NCBI GenBank assembly: GCA_964370215.1
Contig: CAYJIM010000042.1
Span: 1-20,438 of the forward strand
DNA from: Massiliimalia sp964370215
GTDB lineage: Bacteria > Bacillota > Clostridia > Oscillospirales > Ruminococcaceae
Length of the DNA: 20,438 nucleotides
Direction: 5' to 3'
In this document: positions 7,873 through 16,180 of the stretch, one piece after another
Position numbering within the stretch: the stretch's first letter is position 1
Layout: every line of letters starts with the position of its first letter
Program-made: the position numbers and the translations under genes
Notes under the pieces: generated by a model
Databases searched by the model: none
What the model saw: the letters and a program-made list of their open reading frames with translations, nothing else
What the model was told of the DNA's origin: nothing

Positions 7873-7959
7873 CCGAGATCCCACCTTTCTTTCTTTGATT
7901 CATTGTTTATCAAACCTCTCTACAATCCATGCAAAATCGCTGTTCGCATACTGCGACAG

Positions 7960-8907
7960 CTACGAAAAAATTTGTCCTGCTGCGACGATACAAAGCACTG
8001 CCATCAACAAGGTAATCCCTGCCGAGGCGGCCACTGACTTGATCTCTCCTTTGATAAAAGGAACAACAAAACCCAAACGTTTTCCTTGCAATTCCCTTGC
8101 CAAATATTGCAATAACGTGCTACCACCAACGATCCAATAAACCAACAAGAGCGGGATCAAAAAGAGTGGAATATCTGCAACAAACGCCATTGCAATTACC
8201 ATACCGGTCAGCAACAGCATTCCACTTTTGCCCGGCAGGAGACGAATGGGTGGCAAGCAAACGGTCAACAGTGCCACTGCTCCCCCCGCCACTGCCGCCG
8301 GTAAAATCCCCTGTAAGGGGGCAAGGTAGCGTGCAGTGATGAAACAAAGACCCAATCCGGCAAAAAAATTCACCGTCAAAGGAACGGTTGGCTGTGAAAA
8401 AAGCCTCACACTGTGCAAGGTGGCTAGCATGAGTACGGCAAGCAACCCTACCCCAATCAAACCAAAATCCACTGTCCCCCAAAACGGAACGGCGAGCATG
8501 GTCGAAAACACGCCTGTTGTCTGCAAGGTGAAAAGGTAGGCAAAAACCACCAACACCTCCATCAAAAACCATTGCAATCGGCCGATGCCCTGCCGTTTCT
8601 TGATGACACGCAAATAATCATCCACAAAGCCCAATAGCCCCAGTCCCAATGCAAATCCGCTTCCTGCGGCAATTTTGGAAAACAAATAAGGGTCGACGCC
8701 CCCTGCAAGCAACATGGCAAGCGTTACCCCAAGCCCTATGGCAATCACCGTCCCAAATGCTAAGGCAATGCCCCCAATGGCGGCTATTTTTTTACGCGAA
8801 TCCCCCAAGGGTTCTACCCATTGTTTTGTCTGTAACAGCGGAATCAACCATCTACATCCGACCATTGTCAGTAGTAGGGCAATCCCACCGGTCAATAACT
8901 GCTCCAT
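7960..8907 (-). CDS. Degenerate MraY paralogue (predicted non-catalytic)
   Basis: This 315-residue polytopic membrane protein sits in the mraY position between murF and ftsW. It aligns with MraY over its whole length. LGFVDDYLRVIKKRQGIG (92-109) matches the first Asp-Asp motif and GKRLGFVVP (275-283) matches the GKRIFRMAP segment. Other hallmarks are gone: HxKKxGTPTMGG is reduced to DSRKKIAAIGG (36-46), NAVNLTDGLDG becomes HSVRLFSQPTV (165-175), FMGDTGS becomes LLPGKSG (223-229) and the HHH motif reads FIKG (284-287). MraY joins phospho-MurNAc-pentapeptide to undecaprenyl phosphate; without these residues that reaction is not expected. The frame is intact and GAGGAG precedes the ATG, so the gene seems maintained. 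It could be a scaffold, lipid-carrier binder or regulator. A functional mraY should exist elsewhere. Homology is secure; function is unknown. Confidence 0.85.
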   Translation of the reverse strand: MEQLLTGGIALLLTMVGCRWLIPLLQTKQWVEPLGDSRKKIAAIGGIALAFGTVIAIGLGVTLAMLLAGGVDPYLFSKIAAGSGFALGLGLLGFVDDYLRVIKKRQGIGRLQWFLMEVLVVFAYLFTLQTTGVFSTMLAVPFWGTVDFGLIGVGLLAVLMLATLHSVRLFSQPTVPLTVNFFAGLGLCFITARYLAPLQGILPAAVAGGAVALLTVCLPPIRLLPGKSGMLLLTGMVIAMAFVADIPLFLIPLLLVYWIVGGSTLLQYLARELQGKRLGFVVPFIKGEIKSVAASAGITLLMAVLCIVAAGQIFS

Positions 8908-8936
8908 CCCTGTCTCCTCTTATCTGTAATCGCACC

Positions 8937-10304
8937 CTACAACGGCAAAGCCTTGCCAAATACGGCTTTGGCAATCTCTTCCAATCGCATCCCACGACTG
9001 GCTTTGAAGATGATCCCATCCGCTGGTTTAAGAACGGCGGAAAGTGCTTGTGCAAGGACATCGGGCTGTAGTGTGTGCATCGCTGTTCCACCTACTTCTT
9101 CGACCCCTTTTGCAAGTTCTACCGACAACGGCCCATAGCAAAACACTGTATCCAGATTACTTTGTCCTGCCTTGCGCCCAACTTCACGATGCATTTGTTT
9201 TTCAGTATCACCCAACTCCAACATATCGCCAAACACCGCATAGCGTTTGCCGGTGCAAGGTAGTTCTTTGATGACCTGCAACGCCGACTCCATCGAATCG
9301 GGACTGGCGTTGTAACAGTCCAACACCACTTGTATGTCACCTGCTTGCACCAGTTTTTGACGCATCCCTGCATTTTGATAAAATTGGTACTGCGGTAGGA
9401 TTTCTGCCGGCGTCATGCCGACGGCAATGCCCACCAAAAACGCTGCCAATGCGTTGTAGACATTGTGTTTGCCAATGGTTGGAAGCATCGCTTGATGACA
9501 TGCACCCCCATAGCAAATGGTGAAGGAAAGACTCGCCCCCTCTTGTTGTAGGTTGGTGGCAGTTGCCATCGCCGGTGTGTCGATCCCAAAGGTCCAAAGA
9601 GGACGCGTCGCCGTTTTGGCATATTGACAAAGTAGGTCATTGTCCAAATTGATGATGAGCGGACTATCGTCTTTCATTCCTGCCAATAGTTCGAGTTTTG
9701 CCTGTAAAATTCCCTCACGACTACCCAAGTTTTCCATATGAGACACACCAATGTTGGTGATGACACCGACCGTTGGCCGACAAATTTTAGAGAGTGCTTC
9801 GATCTCCCCAAACCCCGACATCCCCAGTTCGATAACGGCAAGGTCGTGTTCCTTATCTAATTGTAGCAAAGTTGCGGGTAGACCAATGTCGTTGTTGAGG
9901 TTTCCTTGTGTCTTGTGCACTCCCCCTTTGGCGGACAGCACCGTGGCAATCATTTCCTTGGTGGATGTTTTCCCCACACTGCCAGTCACTCCAATGACAG
10001 GTAGGTCAAAGCGATTACGGTAAAAGGCCGCCAATGCACCATAAGCCTGTCGTGTATCGTCCACATACACCACAGGCTTGTTTGTTTGCAAAGGGCGGTT
10101 GCTGAGTATCGCTGTTGCCCCATTTTCCAATGCTTTTTCAATAAAGTCATGACCGTCAAAACGCTCCCCGACAATCGGGACAAACAAACTACCTACCGCA
10201 ATGTCTCTCGTGTCAGTGCTCACCTGTGAAATGATGATCTCACCATCCCCTTCGAGGCGGCCATGCACCGCACATGCCACCTCAGAAAGTGTCATCTGTT
10301 CCAT
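8937..10304 (-). CDS. murF: UDP-MurNAc-tripeptide--D-Ala-D-Ala ligase MurF
   Basis: MurF adds D-alanyl-D-alanine to UDP-MurNAc-tripeptide in the cytoplasm using ATP. The 455-residue product shows the N-terminal Mur ligase domain (STDTRDIAVGSLFVP), the P-loop GVTGSVGKTSTK (105-116), the central ELGMSGFGEI segment and the C-terminal domain containing DCYNASPDSM and FGDMLELGD, which is typical of MurF. The start at 10304 is preferred because GGAG lies 6 bases upstream; an ATG four codons earlier (10316) has no ribosome site. The gap to murE is 17 bp and to the MraY-like gene 29 bp, consistent with one operon. Confidence 0.95.
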   Translation of the reverse strand: MEQMTLSEVACAVHGRLEGDGEIIISQVSTDTRDIAVGSLFVPIVGERFDGHDFIEKALENGATAILSNRPLQTNKPVVYVDDTRQAYGALAAFYRNRFDLPVIGVTGSVGKTSTKEMIATVLSAKGGVHKTQGNLNNDIGLPATLLQLDKEHDLAVIELGMSGFGEIEALSKICRPTVGVITNIGVSHMENLGSREGILQAKLELLAGMKDDSPLIINLDNDLLCQYAKTATRPLWTFGIDTPAMATATNLQQEGASLSFTICYGGACHQAMLPTIGKHNVYNALAAFLVGIAVGMTPAEILPQYQFYQNAGMRQKLVQAGDIQVVLDCYNASPDSMESALQVIKELPCTGKRYAVFGDMLELGDTEKQMHREVGRKAGQSNLDTVFCYGPLSVELAKGVEEVGGTAMHTLQPDVLAQALSAVLKPADGIIFKASRGMRLEEIAKAVFGKALPL

Positions 10305-10321
10305 TGTATTCTCCATTCTGT

Positions 10322-11755
10322 CTAGGATAAACCCAGTGCTATCGCCAGTTCGCCCACCACTTTTTTCTCATCAAAATCGATGGTGCGATCCTTTAAAATC
10401 TGATAATCTTCATGCCCCTTGCCGAGTAGTAAAATGGTATCTCCAGCCACCGCGGACTGCATGGCATATGCCATTGCTTCTCGTCGATCCACCACCACGG
10501 TGTAATGCACACCGTCCGGAATACCGACAACAATTTCTGCAATGATCGCTTCCGGCTCTTCGGAACGCGGATTGTCAGAAGTGACAATCAAACAGTCGGC
10601 ATGGCTGGCTGCCGCTTTTGCCATTTTGGGGCGCTTGCTACGATCACGGTCACCACCGCAACCAAAGACCGCCACGACACGACCGGTCGCATAGGATTTG
10701 ACACTGCTTAAAATATTTTCAATCCCATCCGGTGTATGGGCATAGTCACGCATGACCGTGAATCGATCGGTTTTGAGGAGCACCTCACAGCGACCGGTGA
10801 TCCCTTTCAATGTCTTGATTTCCTCTACCAATTGTCCGATGGGGTACCCTAATTTTGCACAAATGGCAAGGGCAGTCAAGGCATTTTCCACCGAATATTG
10901 TCCCGGAATGGCAAAGTGCACGGGGTAAGTCCCTTGTGCAGTCACGAGCGAAAAGGTCACGGCATCGCTGTGGAACACCATGTCACGTGCCGACCAATCT
11001 GCCGTTTCGCTTTCGGTGGTATAGGTCATCGCCTGTGGGTAACGAGCAAACAACTTTTTGCCGTATGCGTCCCGTAGATTGACAATCCACTGAGGGGCCA
11101 TTTCAAACAACTGCGCCTTCGCCTCAAAGTATTCTCCCATATCTTTGTGGTAGTCCAGATGATCTTGACTCAAGTTGGTGAACGCTGCCACATCAAAGTG
11201 ACAGCCATACAATCGCTGTTGCGACAGCGCATGGGACGACACCTCCATGATGACATGGGTGCACCCTGCCGCTTTCATTTTGGCAAAGCTTTGGTGCAAG
11301 ACATAAGGGTCGGGGGTGGTATTGGCAGTTTTTTCCACCACGGTACCATATTCCATTTGAATGGTGCCGATCAGCCCCACCGACAGCCCCACTTGGGTCA
11401 ACAGATGTTTGACAACCGTTGCCACCGACGTTTTGCCGTTGGTGCCCGTCACCCCCAATAGGTGTAAGTCCCTTGCAGGGTTGCCAAAAAAGTTTGCACA
11501 TAAACGAGCGTAGGCTCTGTGGGTATCTGCCACGATCACCTGTTCTGCAAGCCCCATATCACGCTCGACGATCACCGAAACCGCACCTGCCGCCAATGCC
11601 TGTGGTACATAATCGTGTCCGTCCGACACGATACCGACAATCGCCACATAGACGCTACCCGGCTTGACTTTTCTGGAGTCGTTTGTGATATCGGTCACCG
11701 CAATCTGCGCAACCTGCTCGTCAGTAATCCCCTGTAAAAGCATCGACAAATTCAT
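10322..11755 (-). CDS. murE: UDP-MurNAc-L-Ala-D-Glu--meso-DAP ligase MurE
   Basis: MurE attaches the third stem-peptide residue. The 477-residue protein has the P-loop GVTGTNGKTS (101-110), the conserved Lys of the KAQLF segment (about 213) expected to be carbamylated, and LLGKGHE near the C-terminus. The substrate-selecting motif reads DNPR (394-397), which marks meso-diaminopimelate specificity; Lys-type enzymes differ there. The wall should therefore be DAP-type, as in most Clostridia. The ATG at 11755 is chosen because AAAGGGTG lies upstream and the family N-terminus begins there; an in-frame ATG at 11779 is less well placed. It follows the PBP gene by 36 bp. Confidence 0.96.
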   Translation of the reverse strand: MNLSMLLQGITDEQVAQIAVTDITNDSRKVKPGSVYVAIVGIVSDGHDYVPQALAAGAVSVIVERDMGLAEQVIVADTHRAYARLCANFFGNPARDLHLLGVTGTNGKTSVATVVKHLLTQVGLSVGLIGTIQMEYGTVVEKTANTTPDPYVLHQSFAKMKAAGCTHVIMEVSSHALSQQRLYGCHFDVAAFTNLSQDHLDYHKDMGEYFEAKAQLFEMAPQWIVNLRDAYGKKLFARYPQAMTYTTESETADWSARDMVFHSDAVTFSLVTAQGTYPVHFAIPGQYSVENALTALAICAKLGYPIGQLVEEIKTLKGITGRCEVLLKTDRFTVMRDYAHTPDGIENILSSVKSYATGRVVAVFGCGGDRDRSKRPKMAKAAASHADCLIVTSDNPRSEEPEAIIAEIVVGIPDGVHYTVVVDRREAMAYAMQSAVAGDTILLLGKGHEDYQILKDRTIDFDEKKVVGELAIALGLS

Positions 11756-11791
11756 CTTGCTACACCCTTTCGTTGTCATTGATTGTTGTTT

Positions 11792-14077
11792 TTATCCGTC
11801 TGCAATGGTAACTGAGAAGGAAATGGTGACGACTGTCCCTTTTTCAATCTCTGTACCTGGTAAGACGCTTTGGGTATCGACCACCGCTGCAGTGGAGGTC
11901 AACACACTACTACCTCGGCTGGCATTCAAGCCCGCCGCTTCCAATCGTGCTTCTGCTTGGCTGACAGACAACCCCATAACGTCGGGCACTGTCATCATTT
12001 CACGGTCAGTCGTTTCTTCTGTGTACAACAACACGGTACCGCCATCGACCATCGCCGTACCTGCCTGTGGAATTTGTGCCACAACGGTATCCCCATTCCC
12101 GATGGTGCTATAGGTAAAGCCTGTTTCTACAACCGCTTGTCTTGCATCGTCTAGCGTTTTGCCGGTTACAACCGGTGTCAGTGCTTCCAATTGATCCAAT
12201 TCCGCTTGGGTGTACTCCGGTAGAATACCCATATACGGCAGGGTATCTGCCAAAATTTCATGAACGACCGGTGCCGCTACCTTACTCCCATAGTATTCAC
12301 CATTTTGTGGCTCATTTACCACGACAATCACGCCAATTTTCGGGTCTTCGATCGGTGCAACAGCAACCATCGAGGAAACATAACGCCCCGAACCACTTTC
12401 ATTGTTGATCTGTGATGTACCTGATTTTGCACCAACACGGTACCCATTGACTGCCGCTGCCGAAGACTGTGCCATCGCTTCCATTCCTTGCAGGATGGCA
12501 TTTGCCGTCCCCTCTGAAATGATTTGACGCTTGACATTCGGTTGTGTCGTAGAGACGACATTACCGGAAGCATCCAATACATGGCCGACAATATACGGCT
12601 CCATCAGTTGACCTTCATTGGCGATGGCACAGGTAGCAGTCAGCATCTGAATAGGGGTGACTGCCAAACTCTGTCCAAAAGATTCACTCGCCAAGTCGAC
12701 GATGGACATTTCTTCGGCAGAATAGTAACTACTGCTTGCCTCTGCCGGTAGGTCAATCCCTGTTTTTTCAGTGATCCCAAAGTTGTCAAGATAGATGTTA
12801 AAGGTGTCAATGCCGAGCATCTGTCCCATCCAAATAAAAGCAGGGTTACAGGATTTTTGAATCATGCCAATAAAATCGAGAGTTCCATGTCCATAAATGT
12901 TATGGCAGTTGTAGATTGCATCGGCAACTTCAATCGAACCGGTACAGGTATGGGTGGTGCCCAAATTGACAATCCCCTCTTCAAATGCCGCCGCCCCTGT
13001 TACCAATTTAAAAACCGAACCGGGGTTGTACTGGGTCATTGTCGCCGTATTTTGCCATTGCATAAAGACCAATTCGTCCTCATAGTCGTCGGGGTCGATT
13101 TCAAGTGGCACATATTCACCATATCTTGTATCGTAGTCGTATTCCCATTTTTCCGGATTGTCCAATTTCCAGTTGTACAAATCACTGTACAAAACACCCG
13201 GATTGTTGAGGTCAAACCCAATGGAGTTTGCCATACCGAGAATCGCACCCGTTTCAATGTCCATGACAATGGCAGTTGCCCCATTTCTGGGGTTGTGTGC
13301 CGCAACAGCATTTTCCAATGCCTGTTCCGCAAAACGTTGGATGTTGGAATCGATGGTCAATTGAATACTGCTACCATTCACCGGATCATAACGCTCTTCA
13401 TAGCTTGTCGGAATCGGTGTCCCGGTCCCATCCACTGCGGTGATGATGCGTCCGTTGACCCCTTCCAAAATATCATTGTACTCTTCCTCTACCCCATAAG
13501 TACCGTTGTTGTCCGCATTGGTAAAACCAATGACCTGTGCCGCCATCGTCTCCTGCGGATAGTATCGTTTGGAATCCTCCTCCAAATAGATGAAATAGTA
13601 ATCCTGTTCCAAAATCAATTTACGAATTTCATCGGCCTGTGGCTTTTCCACCTTTTTGGCAATGATTTCGTATTGGTTATCCTTTTGCGTTTGCGCAAAC
13701 ACCTTTTCATACTCAAGCCCCAAAATACTGGAAAGCAGGCGTGCCGCTCTCTCTTTGTCTTCCATTTTCTGAATTTGATTGGGGTCAATGACCACTGTCC
13801 AGACTGTCGCACTGGAGGCCAACACTTCCATATTAGCATCATAAATAGAGCCTCGGTTTGCCGGAATGGCAATGGAGGACGCCTGCTGTTGTGCTGCCTG
13901 TTCCTGGTACTGTGTGGCACTGATGACCGAAACATTAAACAATGTGCCGACAACATAGATCGAAAACAAACCAAGGCCTCCGCCAACGCTCATGTACACA
14001 CGTTTTTTCATCTGTTTTGACATCGCCGTTGTCGATGTCCTTCTTGGGGCTCTCCCCTTTTGATTTTTTTCTTTCAT
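11792..14077 (-). CDS. Class B penicillin-binding protein (SpoVD/PBP2B-like) with two PASTA domains
   Basis: This is a monofunctional transpeptidase that cross-links septal or spore peptidoglycan outside the membrane. In its 761 residues there is a basic N-terminus, one transmembrane anchor (about 29-55), the PBP dimerisation domain (NRGSIYD at 75-81) and the transpeptidase domain. Catalytic motifs are SVFK (Ser354), SCN (409-411) and KSGTS (551-555). Two PASTA domains follow at about 631-688 and 694-756. The ATG at 14077 has AAGGAG 7 bases upstream; an ATG 12 codons earlier lacks one. It is the only PBP in the cluster, so it may serve vegetative septation (FtsI/PBP2B), sporulation (SpoVD) or both. 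The stretch before Ser354 (about 288-345) is long and very acidic and aromatic. Confidence 0.93.
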   Translation of the reverse strand: MKEKNQKGRAPRRTSTTAMSKQMKKRVYMSVGGGLGLFSIYVVGTLFNVSVISATQYQEQAAQQQASSIAIPANRGSIYDANMEVLASSATVWTVVIDPNQIQKMEDKERAARLLSSILGLEYEKVFAQTQKDNQYEIIAKKVEKPQADEIRKLILEQDYYFIYLEEDSKRYYPQETMAAQVIGFTNADNNGTYGVEEEYNDILEGVNGRIITAVDGTGTPIPTSYEERYDPVNGSSIQLTIDSNIQRFAEQALENAVAAHNPRNGATAIVMDIETGAILGMANSIGFDLNNPGVLYSDLYNWKLDNPEKWEYDYDTRYGEYVPLEIDPDDYEDELVFMQWQNTATMTQYNPGSVFKLVTGAAAFEEGIVNLGTTHTCTGSIEVADAIYNCHNIYGHGTLDFIGMIQKSCNPAFIWMGQMLGIDTFNIYLDNFGITEKTGIDLPAEASSSYYSAEEMSIVDLASESFGQSLAVTPIQMLTATCAIANEGQLMEPYIVGHVLDASGNVVSTTQPNVKRQIISEGTANAILQGMEAMAQSSAAAVNGYRVGAKSGTSQINNESGSGRYVSSMVAVAPIEDPKIGVIVVVNEPQNGEYYGSKVAAPVVHEILADTLPYMGILPEYTQAELDQLEALTPVVTGKTLDDARQAVVETGFTYSTIGNGDTVVAQIPQAGTAMVDGGTVLLYTEETTDREMMTVPDVMGLSVSQAEARLEAAGLNASRGSSVLTSTAAVVDTQSVLPGTEIEKGTVVTISFSVTIADG

Positions 14078-14101
14078 CGATGCGCTCCTTAACAATGCAA
14101 A

Positions 14102-14141
14102 ACAAGGGTTCAAACAAAAATGTTGTCTTTTGAACCCTTGT
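14102..14141 (-). terminator. Strong hairpin between ftsL and the PBP gene
   Basis: A perfect 13-bp stem (ACAAGGGTTCAAA, 14102-14114, with 14129-14141) and a 14-base loop lie between the ftsL stop and the PBP ribosome site. In the transcribed direction the stem is followed by TTTGC rather than a long U tract. It may act as a partial terminator, an attenuator or an RNA-processing or stability element that sets the ratio of upstream to downstream genes. Confidence 0.45.
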
Positions 14142-14163
14142 GTCTATTCGTTTTCTATATAAT

Positions 14164-14616
14164 TTAACCAAAGATGTAGGTCCACAAGTCATCCCACCAT
14201 GCAAGAAAACTTCCCTGTGTGCCACTCACATGCACTTGATTGTCTCCATGCACTGTAATATTTTGCACTTGGGTACTTTGTAATTCTGCCAACCCCAAGG
14301 CTCTTGCCTGCTCTTCCACCGTTTTTAGGGAGGCCATGTTCATGATGGTTGTTTCCATCTGCACATACTCACTTTGCATTTCCTCATAGGTGATGGTCGC
14401 TTCCAATAATGCGGCATTTTCTTCCGTTAAGCGTACCCGACCGTAAATCAAACACATTGAAGCGAGTGCAATGTAAATGCCCAAGCCCATTGCGGTGCGC
14501 ATTGCCCGACGTTTCGTGCCGGCTTTTGAACGTGGCGATTTGCGAATGACCGGGGGCTTTTGTTGCTTTTGTTGTTGCTGCCTACGGGGTGCATAGGCCA
14601 AATTTGAACTTCTCAT
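14164..14616 (-). CDS. ftsL: FtsL-like cell division protein
   Basis: FtsL is a small bitopic divisome protein that pairs with DivIC/FtsB and DivIB to activate FtsW and its PBP. The 150-residue product has a basic, Gln-rich cytoplasmic N-terminus (1-40), one transmembrane helix (about 41-59) and a coiled-coil stretch (about 62-95). A short VEEQARALGLAELQSTQV segment follows, resembling the conserved ERARELG region of FtsL proteins. The family has little sequence conservation, so the call rests on topology and position between rsmH and the PBP gene. A TAA in frame just upstream fixes 14616 as the earliest ATG. No good ribosome site precedes it directly; a six-codon ORF ends across the start. 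Confidence 0.82.
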   Translation of the reverse strand: MRSSNLAYAPRRQQQQKQQKPPVIRKSPRSKAGTKRRAMRTAMGLGIYIALASMCLIYGRVRLTEENAALLEATITYEEMQSEYVQMETTIMNMASLKTVEEQARALGLAELQSTQVQNITVHGDNQVHVSGTQGSFLAWWDDLWTYIFG

Positions 14617-14633
14617 ATTTTAACGGAATCCAT
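14613..14633 (-). CDS. Six-codon leader ORF overlapping the ftsL start
   Basis: The peptide would be MDSVKI. Its ATG has AAAGGA 4 bases upstream and a second GAGGAG further up, and its TGA overlaps the ftsL ATG in ATGA. Such an arrangement can deliver ribosomes to a gene lacking its own Shine-Dalgarno sequence. It is too short to judge by coding content, so this is inference from layout only. Confidence 0.25.
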   Translation of the reverse strand: MDSVKI

Positions 14634-14724
14634 CGATTCCTTTCAACTCCTCACCCTATTGTCGTTGTGGTGATGCGATCAGCAGCCTTGTGCCTGTGTT
14701 CTCTATTGTACCACGTGCCCTTGT

Positions 14725-15657
14725 CTAATCTTGTCTGATTTTTTGCAGAATACGAAGTTTTGCAGATCGACTGCGTTGGTTTTCTGAAAGCTCTTGCGCC
14801 GTTGCCACAATCGGCTTGCGATTGACAAGGCTGGCTTTTGGTGTATTCCCACAAACACAAATGGGAAAATCAGACGGGCAGGTACATCCTTTGCACCATG
14901 TGGCAAACTGTTGTTTGACAATGCGATCCTCCAACGAATGGAACGTCAAAACCACCAGTCTTCCCTCCGGTGCCAATAAATCAAATGCTGTTTGCAGTCC
15001 TTCTTTTAAGACATCCAGTTCTCCGTTGACGGCAATTCGGATGGCTTGAAAGCTGCGTTTGCAGGGATTTTTTTCTCTGCGCATCGCCGCCGGAATACCG
15101 GCTTTGATCAATTCTGCCAATTGGTCAGTCGTTTCAATGGGTGCTACTTCACGAGCTTTGACAATGCCTTGGGCGATACGATAAGCAAAACGCTCTTCCC
15201 CGTACACACGCAGTACATCGGTCAACTCCTGCACGCTGTAGGTGTTGACAAGGTCTGCCGCTGAAAAACCTGTTTGACTCATGCGCATATCCAAAGGTGC
15301 GGTGCCGTGATAGCTAAACCCACGTTCCACTGTATCCAATTGATGGGAGGAAACCCCCAAATCTAGTAAAACACCGTCGACCTTGTCGACCCCGTGTTGT
15401 TGTAATGCGGTATCCATCATCCGAAAGTTGGTTTGAATGAGCGTTGCTTGCGGATAGTCCGCCAGTCGTTCGCCGGCAGCTTTGATGGCGTCGGGATCTT
15501 GATCCAACGAAAAGAGCTTTCCACCTGTCAATCGCTTTGCAATCTCTAAAGAATGCCCACCGCCACCGGCAGTGCCATCCACATAAATACCATTCGGCTG
15601 AATGTGTAAACCATCGATACAGGCATCTAACATTACGGAATAGTGTGAAAAATTCAA
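14725..15657 (-). CDS. rsmH: 16S rRNA (cytosine-1402 N4)-methyltransferase RsmH (MraW)
   Basis: RsmH methylates the N4 position of C1402 in the 16S rRNA decoding centre using SAM and usually follows mraZ. The 310-residue protein has the SAM-binding motif VDGTAGGGGHS (26-36), LLDLGVSSHQLD, the PLDMRMSQ segment and the C-terminal FHSLEDRIVK and RSRSAKLRIL motifs, all diagnostic. A CxxC-like pair (CKGCTCPSDFPICVC) is also normal for this family. The start is TTG, with AGGTGG 7 bases upstream. It is supported by the family N-terminus (HYSVML), which lies only a few residues downstream and excludes later starts. The gap to ftsL is 108 bp. Confidence 0.96.
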   Translation of the reverse strand: MNFSHYSVMLDACIDGLHIQPNGIYVDGTAGGGGHSLEIAKRLTGGKLFSLDQDPDAIKAAGERLADYPQATLIQTNFRMMDTALQQHGVDKVDGVLLDLGVSSHQLDTVERGFSYHGTAPLDMRMSQTGFSAADLVNTYSVQELTDVLRVYGEERFAYRIAQGIVKAREVAPIETTDQLAELIKAGIPAAMRREKNPCKRSFQAIRIAVNGELDVLKEGLQTAFDLLAPEGRLVVLTFHSLEDRIVKQQFATWCKGCTCPSDFPICVCGNTPKASLVNRKPIVATAQELSENQRSRSAKLRILQKIRQD

Positions 15658-15755
15658 AGTAAATCCACCTGTCCTCTCTAGTTACATGCTCACTATAGCA
15701 TATTTTTTTGTCCCTTTTATAGAACGAATTGTAAACATTTTAATATCATGATCGG

Positions 15756-16178
15756 TTACAACCCCAAAGCAATCGCCGCTTGGAGCAGTTCTTCTTGACT
15801 CATTTCCTCTTGTTGCGCAAGGTATTTCTCACTGTCCCAGATCTCACAGCTGTCGGATACCCCAACAATGGTGACCTCTTTGACCAGTCCCCCATGGACC
15901 ATCAGATTTTGCGGCACAATGATGCGCCCCTGTTTGTCTGGCACCACTTCTGTAGAATTTCCAAAAATAAAACGCTTGATCTTTCTAGTTTGTGTGGATG
16001 GCAGATTGCCTAGGCGTTCTTCCAAACGTTGCCACTCTTCTTTGCTATAGACAACCAGACAGGGATCTGCTAGACTGGTAGTAATGATAAAGGTTTCACT
16101 TAGATTTTCGCGCAATTTGGCAGGAAAATTCAATCGGCCTTTTGCGTCAATGTTGTATTGATAGGTACCACTTAACAC
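15756..16178 (-). CDS. mraZ: Transcriptional regulator MraZ
   Basis: MraZ is a DNA-binding protein of the AbrB fold that regulates its own dcw operon. The 140-residue product has two SpoVT/AbrB-like halves: GTYQYNIDAKGRLNFP near the N-terminus and VVPDKQGRIIVP in the middle. The GTG at 16178 gives the family's usual start (M-LSGTYQ) and has GAGGTGG close upstream. A GTG at 16196 would add six residues that read through that ribosome site. It is the first gene of the cluster, 98 bp before rsmH, directly downstream of a promoter and a 10-bp repeat array that is the likely MraZ target. Confidence 0.95.
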   Translation of the reverse strand: MLSGTYQYNIDAKGRLNFPAKLRENLSETFIITTSLADPCLVVYSKEEWQRLEERLGNLPSTQTRKIKRFIFGNSTEVVPDKQGRIIVPQNLMVHGGLVKEVTIVGVSDSCEIWDSEKYLAQQEEMSQEELLQAAIALGL

Positions 16179-16180
16179 TT

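Noticed and set aside
7960..8907. Annotation of this gene as a normal MraY or as a WecA/TagO-type transferase
   Set aside because: Both families need the later Asp/Asn and His motifs that are missing here, so only distant homology is claimed.
12857..14020. Plus-strand reading frame of 387 codons
   Set aside because: It is wholly antisense to the class B PBP gene, whose motifs are unambiguous, and shows no protein family features.
15658..15755. Possible internal promoter between mraZ and rsmH
   Set aside because: TATA-like boxes are present but none has an acceptable -35 box at 16-18 bp.
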